Source of the DNA: Bacteroidales bacterium
GTDB taxonomy: Bacteria > Bacteroidota > Bacteroidia > Bacteroidales > UBA12077
Length of the DNA stretch: 17,223 nucleotides
Reading direction: 5' to 3'
NCBI GenBank assembly: GCA_030600865.1
Contig: JAUVUS010000004.1
Span: 1 to 17,223 of the forward strand
In this document: positions 7,733 to 14,126 of the stretch, piece after piece
Position numbering within the stretch: position 1 is the first letter of the stretch
Layout: every line of letters starts with the position of its first letter
Notes under the pieces: model-generated
What the model saw: only the letters and a program-made list of their open reading frames with translations
Told to the model about the DNA's origin: nothing
Database searches by the model: none
Translations under genes and position numbers: made by a program

Positions 7733-8516
7733 TCGCAAAATAAATTATTTAAGAATATCTGTTACCGATCGCTGTAATTTGCGTTGTGTGTATTGTATGC
7801 CTGAGAATGGTGTTCCATTGTTAAAACATGAGGATATTCTGAATTTTGATGAAATAGTTGAATTTACCAGAATAGCTGTTAGTAAAGGTATTGACAAAGT
7901 CCGTATTACTGGTGGAGAACCCTTAGTTAGAAATGGAATCGTAGATTTAATATCTATGATTTCAGGCATAAAGGGAATTAAGGATCTATCAATGACTACA
8001 AACGGAGTTTTTTTAGATAAATATGCCGACGATTTAGTTAAAGCCGGATTGCAAAGAGTTAATATTAGTTTAGATACGGTTGATCCTGAAAAGTTCGAGC
8101 AAATTACCAGGGTAGGTAATGTGCAAAAGGTATTTGATGGTATAAAAGCAGCCAAAAAAGCAGGCCTTAATCCTATAAAAATTAACTGTGTAATTACAAA
8201 TAATAGTCTCGAGCCTCATGCTGTTGCTGTAGCAAAATATTGTGAAGAAAATGATTTGCAAATTCGGTATATAAAAGAAATGGATTTGGAAAAAGGTGAG
8301 TTCTCGGTTGTGCAGGGTGGTTCCGGAGGCGATTGTGCTGTTTGTAATCGACTACGTTTAACGGCAAACGGAATGATTAAACCTTGTTTGTTTAGTGATA
8401 TTCAGTATAGTGTAAGAGAACTTGGAGCAGAGAAAGCAATTGAAATGGCTGTTGAAAACAAACCACGTTCCGGACATGTGAACAATACAGGTAAATTTTA
8501 TAATATAGGTGGGTAG
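7716..8516 (+). CDS. moaA: GTP 3',8-cyclase MoaA, compact form
   Basis: MoaA is a radical-SAM enzyme that converts GTP to 3',8-cyclo-7,8-dihydro-GTP, the first step of molybdopterin synthesis. The 266-residue protein has the radical-SAM cluster motif CNLRCVYC (CxxxCxxC, residues 20-27), RITGGEPLVR, and the substrate-binding second cluster CAVCNRLRLTANGMIKPC (CxxCx13C, 207-224) with both arginines of NRLRL. It ends in the conserved double glycine (FYNIGG). It is about 60 residues shorter than E. coli MoaA (329). The loss lies between RYIKEMDLEKGEF and the second cluster, where about 46 residues are missing compared with E. coli. All visible ligands remain, so it is probably active. The gene overlaps moeA and precedes moaC by 38 bases. 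Confidence 0.92.
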   Translation: MFDRFNRKINYLRISVTDRCNLRCVYCMPENGVPLLKHEDILNFDEIVEFTRIAVSKGIDKVRITGGEPLVRNGIVDLISMISGIKGIKDLSMTTNGVFLDKYADDLVKAGLQRVNISLDTVDPEKFEQITRVGNVQKVFDGIKAAKKAGLNPIKINCVITNNSLEPHAVAVAKYCEENDLQIRYIKEMDLEKGEFSVVQGGSGGDCAVCNRLRLTANGMIKPCLFSDIQYSVRELGAEKAIEMAVENKPRSGHVNNTGKFYNIGG

Positions 8517-8554
8517 TTTCAAGTTTCAGGTTTTAAGTTTTAAAAAATAAAACT

Positions 8555-9007
8555 ATGAGTAAATTTAGTCATGTTGATGATGCCGGAAAAGCTAATATGG
8601 TTGATGTTGGTGGTAAAGCAGATCAAAAACGTGTTGCTAAAGCAACAGGGCATATTACATTAAAATCTGAAACTATTCAGTTGATTCAGGATAATTCGAT
8701 GAAAAAGGGTGATGTGCTAACTATTTCCGAAGTTGCCGGAATTCAGGGTGGAAAGCGAACAAGCGAATTAATTCCTTTATGCCATCCTTTACAAATTACA
8801 AAATTAGATGTCAAAGCTACCGTAGATGAAACAGGTGTTCGTGTTAACTCTGAGGCGAGATGTATTGGAAAAACCGGAATCGAAATGGAGGCATTAACTG
8901 CTGTTTCGGTGGCATTACTTACTGTTTACGATATGTGCAAAGCTGTCGATAAGGAAATGAATATTGATGAGGTTAGATTAGTAGAAAAGACAAAAACCAC
9001 TTTATAA
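8555..9007 (+). CDS. moaC: Cyclic pyranopterin monophosphate synthase MoaC
   Basis: The 150-residue protein is a full-length MoaC. Motifs seen are MVDVGGK (15-21), KKGDVLTISEVAGIQGGKRT (50-69), SELIPLCHPL (70-79), KTGIEMEALTAVSVA (106-120) and YDMCKAVDK (125-133). Expected active-site residues are present: K51, H77, E112, D126 and K129. It converts MoaA's product to cyclic pyranopterin monophosphate. It follows moaA on the same strand and is presumably cotranscribed. Just after its stop lies a palindromic repeat and then a convergent gene, so it closes this set of genes. No moaD or moaE follows. Confidence 0.96.
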   Translation: MSKFSHVDDAGKANMVDVGGKADQKRVAKATGHITLKSETIQLIQDNSMKKGDVLTISEVAGIQGGKRTSELIPLCHPLQITKLDVKATVDETGVRVNSEARCIGKTGIEMEALTAVSVALLTVYDMCKAVDKEMNIDEVRLVEKTKTTL

Positions 9008-9084
9008 TGTCATTCCGGCCGAAGAGCCGAAATCTGTACTTTTAAAGATTCCTAAACTTCACTTCGTTTTGTCAGGAATGACGT
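9006..9084. repeat. Dispersed-type palindromic repeat between convergent genes
   Basis: GTCATTCC (9009-9016) and GGAATGAC (9075-9082) form the ends of an inverted repeat. Inside are a smaller CGGC/GCCG hairpin and the segments AAAGATTCCT and CTTCACTTCG. Elements with these ends and inner words are, from general knowledge, frequent between genes in Bacteroidota chromosomes. It fills the gap between the convergent moaC and OB-repeat genes and may also end transcription. No long T run follows on either strand. Confidence 0.6.
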
Positions 9085-9091
9085 CTAAATT

Positions 9092-10027
9092 TTAATTCGT
9101 AATTAAACTTAGTATAGCTTTCCCCTTTCTTATTCCATCAACCTTACAATTAAAATATTCAGGATAAGGACTTTCCAAATTTGATATATTTTGTGATCTT
9201 ACTTTGGTCTCCACTCCATAAATATCTTGTACAATAATTACATTTTCTTCCTCACCTAAAGGATTAATATCTTTTATTATTCGTAGATATTTAAATGAAT
9301 ATGTTTTTCCCGGTTCGTAATGTGGATGAACAGGCTCAATTTTTAAATGGGTATCAGTATTATATTTTGTTACGATACATTCCACTTTTTGTCCAATTTC
9401 ATAAGCATAGTGTTCGTACATATCTTTTTTTAACGAATACGAATTATCATGCTGATCCTTTAAAATGTAATAATCTGTTTTATGCTCTAATTCTTTTATT
9501 TGTGTAAGTGTGAACCAATATTTTTCTCCAATATTTAGAATATTTTTTTTTGATTCAGATTCAGGATAAGATAAAAATAGTTGACCTTTCTTGATTCTCA
9601 ATACTTTACATTTAATTTTTTTGAGATTATGATCTAAAATCAGATCGTCAGGTAAGGAACAGGTAATTTCAATCCCAAATTGATCTTTTACAATTGCTGC
9701 TTTTTCTTTTTCACCAACAGAATTTATTTGATCAATAATTTTTAATAAATCAAACTCATAGGTTTTACCTTCTTTGTAAACCGGATTTTCCGGTTCGAGA
9801 TAAATTTTACCGCTACAATTAATTTTATCAATCTTACACGTTATTTCCTGGTCGGTTTTAAGATTATAATGTTTGTAGTTAAACGCATTTAACAGGTGTT
9901 TGCCACCAAATTTGTTTTTAAGAATATAAAAGGATTCATCAGTACCCGGAATTTCTGTGTACCCGGTAACTTTAAACTGGTGTATTTCACCTTCAGTAAA
10001 CTTATATTGATTTTTATTACTTGCCAT
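9092..10027 (-). CDS. Unknown protein of four tandem OB/S1-like repeats
   Basis: I do not recognise this 311-residue protein as a named family. It is built of two copies of a two-part unit. Residues 79-92 (EPENPVYKEGKTYE) align with 231-244 (EPVHPHYEPGKTYS), and residues 94-120 with 248-274. The four segments, at about 8-78, 84-153, 165-231 and 238-309, share the order G-x-x-Y-x-F, a YILKDxxG or IVxDxxG strand pair, an (I/C)xCxV strand and a final LxLxxP. These all-beta segments of about 70 residues look like OB or S1 folds, which would suggest nucleic-acid binding. There is no signal peptide or membrane segment. It lies on the opposite strand inside the cofactor region and has its own promoter. 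Confidence 0.8.
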   Translation of the reverse strand: MASNKNQYKFTEGEIHQFKVTGYTEIPGTDESFYILKNKFGGKHLLNAFNYKHYNLKTDQEITCKIDKINCSGKIYLEPENPVYKEGKTYEFDLLKIIDQINSVGEKEKAAIVKDQFGIEITCSLPDDLILDHNLKKIKCKVLRIKKGQLFLSYPESESKKNILNIGEKYWFTLTQIKELEHKTDYYILKDQHDNSYSLKKDMYEHYAYEIGQKVECIVTKYNTDTHLKIEPVHPHYEPGKTYSFKYLRIIKDINPLGEEENVIIVQDIYGVETKVRSQNISNLESPYPEYFNCKVDGIRKGKAILSLITN

Positions 10028-10036
10028 AATTCATTA

Positions 10037-10044
10037 CAAAAATA
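10037..10044 (-). promoter_or_regulatory. Bacteroidota-type -7 box for the OB-repeat gene
   Basis: On the minus strand TATTTTTG is an exact TAnnTTTG match ten bases before the ATG, implying a very short leader. No clear -33 TTG is visible. Confidence 0.5.
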
Positions 10045-10067
10045 CTTTTTTATATTAAGTATTAAAA

Positions 10068-10100
10068 AGACTTCTGAAGTTTTCGAAACTTCGGAAGTCT
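10068..10100 (-). terminator. Strong hairpin between divergent promoters, terminator-like on the minus strand
   Basis: A 15-bp stem (AGACTTCTGAAGTTT at 10068-10082 with AAACTTCGGAAGTCT at 10086-10100, one G-U pair) has a TCG loop. On the minus strand it is followed by five T. It sits upstream of both divergent genes, so it would stop leftward transcripts before they reach the OB-repeat promoter. It could also be a dispersed palindrome. Confidence 0.5.
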
Positions 10101-10131
10101 AATAATAATAGGTTAAGATGTAAGATTTTAT

Positions 10132-10139
10132 TATTTTTG
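10132..10139 (+). promoter_or_regulatory. Bacteroidota-type -7 box for the MOSC genes
   Basis: TATTTTTG is an exact TAnnTTTG match 23 bases before the ATG of the first MOSC gene. It probably drives both MOSC genes, which are nine bases apart. Confidence 0.55.
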
Positions 10140-10162
10140 TTACCATAGAAAACTAAAATAAA

Positions 10163-10609
10163 ATGGATAAAATAAAAGTACTTTCAGTAAATATCTCAGA
10201 AAAGAAGGGTGTAATTAAGGAGTCTGTTAATGAGATTATTATTACTGAGAAGGGAGTTGGGAATGATGCTCATGCAGGTGACTGGCATCGACAGGTAAGT
10301 TTATTGGCAAAAGAAAGTATTGATAAGTTTGAAGAGGTGCTTGGCAGAAAATTGGGATTTGGAGAATTTGCAGAAAATATAACAACTGAAGGTATTACTC
10401 TTTATACTATGAAACCCGGCGACATACTTAATATTGCTGATGTTAAGTTGGAAATTACTCAAATTGGTAAAAAATGTCATGGTGATGGATGCGCAATATT
10501 TTCTCAGGTTGGGAAATGTGTTATGCCTAAGGAAGGGGTTTTTGCTAAAGTTTTAAAAACCGGTAAAATAAAACCGGGTGATGAAATTATTTATACATCA
10601 ACGGAATAA
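10163..10609 (+). CDS. Stand-alone MOSC domain protein with conserved cysteines
   Basis: The 148-residue protein is one MOSC (MOCO sulfurase C-terminal) domain. Typical text includes NDAHAGDWHRQVSLLAKES (34-52), FGEFAENITTEG (66-77) and LEITQIGKKCHGDGC (96-110). Cysteines occur at C105, C110 and C119, the region where the family's conserved sulfur-carrying cysteine lies. MOSC domains are thought to move sulfur or bind the cofactor; the closest characterised relatives handle molybdenum-dependent reduction or sulfuration. It is followed nine bases later by a MOSC-MogA fusion, so the two are cotranscribed and probably act on the same cofactor. Its precise reaction is not known. Confidence 0.9.
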   Translation: MDKIKVLSVNISEKKGVIKESVNEIIITEKGVGNDAHAGDWHRQVSLLAKESIDKFEEVLGRKLGFGEFAENITTEGITLYTMKPGDILNIADVKLEITQIGKKCHGDGCAIFSQVGKCVMPKEGVFAKVLKTGKIKPGDEIIYTSTE

Positions 10610-10618
10610 ATAACAAAT

Positions 10619-11539
10619 ATGAGCGAAATAAAAGTTTTATCAGTAAGTCAGTCTTCTGAACGTGGTGTTAAAAAACCCGTAAAGGAATTAAAATTGAATG
10701 ATAAGGGAATTATTGGTGATGTTCACGCAGGAAGCTGGAACAGGCAGATTAGTATTATCGACATTTCTCATATCAATCGATTTAAAGAATTAACTAAAGC
10801 CAGAGATACCGAATTTGGAGAATTTGCCGAAAATATAACATCTGAAGGTTTACACGATATTGATTTTCAAACTTTTGATTTGTTAAAAATAGGAGATGCT
10901 ATACTGGAAGTAACACAAGTTGGAAAGCCTTTTCATGATCAGTTTCGTGAATTAGGAAATTATGTGATGCCACGAGTTGGAATATTTTGTCGTGTAAAAA
11001 AAGTTGGCCTTATAAAATCCGGTGATAAAATAGAATATATTCCTAAAGTTTATAAAGCACTTATCGTAACTTTAAGTGATAGAGCCAGTGCAGGTGAATA
11101 TGAAGACAGAAGTGGTCCAAAAGTCATAGAGCTTTTAGATTCTTATTTAAGAAAACTTGGCGTAAAATATCAAATCGATAAAGAAATAATTCCTGATAGT
11201 AGCCCGAAACTTACAAGTATTCTTTCCAAAGCAAAAGAAGATAAATATGATATTATTATAACTACCGGGGGAACCGGAATTGGAAAACGCGATATAACTG
11301 TAGAAACTGTTCAGCCATTGCTGGATAAAGAGATCCCCGGAATTATGGAAATGATTCGTATCAAATACGGAGCAGAAAAACCTAATGCGCTTTTGAGTAG
11401 GGCAGTGGCAGGAGTAATGGGAGAAAGTTTGGTTTACACATTACCGGGAAGTGTAAAAGCGGTTCAGGAATATATGACTGAAATTATAAAAACATTGCAA
11501 CATTTATTATATATGTTGCATGGAATTGATGCACATTAA
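10619..11539 (+). CDS. Fusion protein: MOSC domain plus MogA/MoaB molybdopterin adenylyltransferase
   Basis: The 306-residue protein has an N-terminal MOSC domain (about 1-142) joined to a MogA/MoaB domain (about 145-306). The MogA part shows ALIVTLSDRASAGEYEDRSGP (147-167), IIPDS (190-194), DIIITTGGTGIGKRDIT (211-227) and VYTLPGSVKAV (272-282). MogA adenylylates molybdopterin with ATP to prime it for MoeA. The MOSC part resembles the preceding gene's product (VHAGSWNRQ, FGEFAENITSEG, EVTQVGKPFH). However, the stretch with three cysteines in that protein reads GKPFHDQFRELGNYVMP here and has none. This MOSC half may bind the cofactor without carrying sulfur. The adenylyltransferase role is confident; the role of the fused MOSC is inferred. 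Confidence 0.92.
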   Translation: MSEIKVLSVSQSSERGVKKPVKELKLNDKGIIGDVHAGSWNRQISIIDISHINRFKELTKARDTEFGEFAENITSEGLHDIDFQTFDLLKIGDAILEVTQVGKPFHDQFRELGNYVMPRVGIFCRVKKVGLIKSGDKIEYIPKVYKALIVTLSDRASAGEYEDRSGPKVIELLDSYLRKLGVKYQIDKEIIPDSSPKLTSILSKAKEDKYDIIITTGGTGIGKRDITVETVQPLLDKEIPGIMEMIRIKYGAEKPNALLSRAVAGVMGESLVYTLPGSVKAVQEYMTEIIKTLQHLLYMLHGIDAH

Positions 11540-11548
11540 TTATATTTG
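11516..11548 (+). promoter_or_regulatory. Bacteroidota-type promoter for the second HD gene
   Basis: TATATTTG (11541-11548) is an exact -7 match, and TTG at 11516-11518 is a plausible -33 element. The start of transcription would fall about 40 bases before the ATG at 11596. Confidence 0.5.
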
Positions 11549-11595
11549 AGCAATCTAATTTATTACCTAAACCCAAACCTAATTATTATTGAACT

Positions 11596-12150
11596 ATGGA
11601 CAGAAATGAGGCTGAAAGCTTACTAAAAAAGTATGTGAAGAGCGAAAAAATGCTTTTTCACTGCTATGCTTCAGAAGCAGTAATGCGGGCATTAGCTAAA
11701 AGCTTAGGCCGTGATGTAGAGAAGTGGGGTCTTGCCGGTTTGCTTCACGACATTGACACAGAAATTACTAATGCCGATCCTAAAAAACATGCCCTGGTTG
11801 CCGAAGAGTTATTGCGTGACGAAGGAATTAAGGAAGATATTTTGGATGCCATTAAAATGCACAACGAAGAAGCTACAGGACTGGAAAGATCAACTGAATT
11901 TCAACATGCATTGTCAGCAGGCGAAACCATTACAGGATTAATTTACGCAGTCGCTTTAGTTTATCCCGATAAAAAGATAAAGGATGTAAAACCAAAATCT
12001 GTTACTAAACGGATGAAACAAAGCGCTTTTGCTGCTGCAGTTAGCCGTGAAAATATTATGGAGTGTGAAAAGATTGGACTTTCTTTAAATGATTTTGCTG
12101 AAATTGCTCTTGGTGCAATGAAAGAAATTGCAGAAAAGATCGGTTTATAA
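11596..12150 (+). CDS. HD-domain (HDIG-type) protein
   Basis: The 184-residue protein carries an HD domain. H22 lies in MLFHCYASEAVMRALA, H51-D52 in LAGLLHDIDTE, H65 in KKHALVAEELL, and H89 in IKMHNE. The usual final metal-binding position falls in SAGETITGLIYA, where many relatives have Asp and this one has Glu110. It is probably a metal-dependent phosphohydrolase of unknown substrate. It is not closely similar to the HD protein at 5716. It stands on the same strand between the MOSC-MogA gene and mobA but has its own promoter. A link to cofactor synthesis is suggested only by position. Confidence 0.85.
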   Translation: MDRNEAESLLKKYVKSEKMLFHCYASEAVMRALAKSLGRDVEKWGLAGLLHDIDTEITNADPKKHALVAEELLRDEGIKEDILDAIKMHNEEATGLERSTEFQHALSAGETITGLIYAVALVYPDKKIKDVKPKSVTKRMKQSAFAAAVSRENIMECEKIGLSLNDFAEIALGAMKEIAEKIGL

Positions 12151-12500
12151 ATAAATCTTTGTGCTTTAACGCTCCGATTATAAGTTGTTTATTCCGTTTT
12201 ACGTATTAAAAACTAAAATCATCATCTGTAATAAAAAGATATTGAGATTCTTATAAATTGAGAGCTTATTATTTTTATTTGAATTCTTTCTAAATTATCA
12301 AAGTACTTTATAAGTAAGTTATTGAATATTAGTAAAATTAACAATGCGCTAATAAGCATAAGAAATACCTAATATTAGCTTTAATATTTTACATATATTT
12401 GATGCCGAAGTTTGCATTGAAAGAATTAAACCAACTTACATATTTTGTTTTGATGTAAAGCAAAATATATTTTAACAATTGTTTAACCAAAACAAGTGTT
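12151..12500 (+). other. 350-base intergenic region before mobA
   Basis: There is no gene here. It is very AT-rich. A -7 match TATATTTG lies at 12394-12401. The ~90-nt leader that follows holds an inverted repeat, ATATTTTG (12440-12447) with CAAAATAT (12461-12468), and a near-palindrome TTAACAATTGTTTAA close to the ATG. I see no clear terminator for the HD gene. Confidence 0.5.
12394..12401 (+). promoter_or_regulatory. Bacteroidota-type -7 box for mobA
   Basis: TATATTTG matches TAnnTTTG exactly and lies 99 bases before the ATG at 12501. No good -33 TTG is seen. The leader would be about 90 nt. Confidence 0.45.
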
Positions 12501-13124
<624 letters not shown>

Positions 13125-13133
13125 ACAGAAATA

Positions 13134-13460
13134 TTAATATATGAGGCCACTATCAATGATAGTGGTTTTTCTTACCTGTCTGCCGACAGGTTTATTTTTC
13201 CCCGGCTTGTATTCTTTTATAGTGATTTTTGGAACCGGATCATATCCATGAGTACCCCACGGATGGCATTTCGACAATCGTTTTAGACCCATCCATCCAC
13301 CTTTAAAAGGCCCGTGAGTTTTAACTGCTTCAACGAAATACTCTGAACAGGTTGGTGTATGCCTGCATGAGGCAGGTGTAAACGGTGAAATACCCCATTT
13401 ATAAAAATATATTGGAGCTAAAAATATATAGCCTATTATTTTCTTTAAAAATTTAAACAT
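13134..13460 (-). CDS. yidD: Membrane protein insertion efficiency factor YidD, with an extended tail
   Basis: The first 80 residues are a clear YidD: an amphipathic N-terminus, YKWGISPFTPASCRHTPTCSEYF (20-42), VKTHGPFKGGWMGLKRL (46-62) and CHPWGTHGYDPVP (65-77). YidD lies on the inner face of the membrane and assists YidC/Sec insertion. Family members usually end soon after DPVP. Here the 108-residue protein runs on, and its last 20 residues (PVGRQ... to the end) are encoded by two DNA hairpins, one of them the terminator of the convergent mobA. The tail therefore looks acquired and is unlikely to matter for function. The leader from its promoter is about 110 nt. Confidence 0.93.
   Translation of the reverse strand: MFKFLKKIIGYIFLAPIYFYKWGISPFTPASCRHTPTCSEYFVEAVKTHGPFKGGWMGLKRLSKCHPWGTHGYDPVPKITIKEYKPGKNKPVGRQVRKTTIIDSGLIY
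13147..13170 (+). terminator. Rho-independent terminator of mobA
   Basis: CCACTATC (13147-13154) pairs with GATAGTGG (13158-13165) across a 3-nt loop, followed by TTTTT (13166-13170). It lies 22 bases beyond the mobA stop, inside the 3' end of the convergent yidD frame. Confidence 0.8.
13174..13191. repeat. Hairpin ACCTGTC-TGCC-GACAGGT inside the yidD tail
   Basis: A perfect 7-bp stem with a 4-nt loop, followed on the plus strand by a T-rich stretch. Its core, CCTGTC...GACAGG, is shared with the terminator at 249-278. It may be a second terminator for mobA or a mobile palindromic unit. Confidence 0.55.
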
Positions 13461-13577
13461 TTATACTAAACCACTTTAAGATTTTGTAAAATATTTTTCT
13501 GTAAAATGCCGAGCGACTGAATGTACGTAAATTTATTTTCGTTTACATGAAGCGGATCGGTAAAAAATTGTTTGATT

Positions 13578-13585
13578 GCAAAGTT
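13578..13585 (-). promoter_or_regulatory. Bacteroidota-type -7 box for yidD
   Basis: Positions 13579-13586 read TAACTTTG on the minus strand, an exact TAnnTTTG match continuing to GC. The predicted leader to the yidD ATG is about 110 nt. No -33 element at the usual spacing is clear. Confidence 0.5.
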
Positions 13586-13600
13586 ATAGTATTTCCTAAA

Positions 13601-13649
13601 CAAAAAAAGCTTCCTGATCCCGGATAGCTATCGGGAGAAAGTTTTTTTG
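13601..13649 (-). terminator. Terminator of the small unknown gene
   Basis: A central stem TCCCG-ATA/TAT-CGGGA is flanked by CAAAAAAA (13601-13608) and TTTTTTTG (13642-13649), which pair with each other and give a T run on either strand. It lies 43 bases beyond the stop of the minus-strand 78-residue gene and just upstream of the yidD promoter. Confidence 0.75.
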
Positions 13650-13691
13650 TTTACTTGAAAAAAGAATCAATAAATTAGAAATTTGTAAATA

Positions 13692-13928
13692 CTAATCTAG
13701 TTTTCTTACCTTTTGAAAAGATGTTGCGGCATCTATCATTTTAGCATAACTAACTTTTTGTTTTGTTTTTATTGATTCATACTCAAATCCATTTTCTCCT
13801 TCAATAAGAATACTTTCGCCCATTTCGTATCTTAAACAGTCTACCTTATCTCCTGAGAATAATGGAACACCATTTAAATCTTGCAATTGTTTTTTCTTGT
13901 TTTTCTTTTTAAATAAATTTAAAGCCAT
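13692..13928 (-). CDS. Small conserved-looking protein of unknown function
   Basis: The 78-residue protein starts with a strongly basic stretch (residues 6-13 almost all lysine) and then a neutral-to-acidic segment: GVPLFSGDKVDCLRYEMGESILI (20-42), YESIKTKQKVSYAKMIDAATSFQKV (50-74). The pattern suggests a compact beta-rich domain behind a flexible basic tail. I cannot assign a family. No signal peptide or membrane helix is visible. It is monocistronic, with a good terminator, and divergent from the lipoprotein gene with a 198-base gap. The codon texture matches the neighbours, and the presence of a terminator supports a real gene. Confidence 0.7.
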   Translation of the reverse strand: MALNLFKKKNKKKQLQDLNGVPLFSGDKVDCLRYEMGESILIEGENGFEYESIKTKQKVSYAKMIDAATSFQKVRKLD

Positions 13929-14056
13929 GTTAAATTAGTTTAATATATTTCGATTTTTAAGTTATATAAATCAATTTGGAATTACAACTAAATTATAATT
14001 TAACTTCCGTTCTCAATAAATTCTATATAAAATATATTTTTTAAAAATTATATAGT

Positions 14057-14099
14057 GTAAAACGGTTTTACTTAATCATACTTAAGAATTGGATTCTTA
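14057..14099. promoter_or_regulatory. Two perfect inverted repeats upstream of the lipoprotein gene
   Basis: GTAAAACGGTTTTAC (14057-14071) is a 7-1-7 inverted repeat, and TAAGAAT-TGG-ATTCTTA (14083-14099) a 7-3-7 inverted repeat. They are 11 bases apart and end 27 bases before the lipoprotein ATG. They could be operators for a dimeric regulator; the AT-rich background makes chance a real possibility, more so for the second. Confidence 0.4.
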
Positions 14100-14126
14100 T
14101 AATTATTTACTAAAGCAAGCTAAGTC

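Noticed and set aside
7745..8261. Minus-strand open frames inside moaA
   Set aside because: They are antisense to conserved MoaA coding sequence and have no family resemblance.
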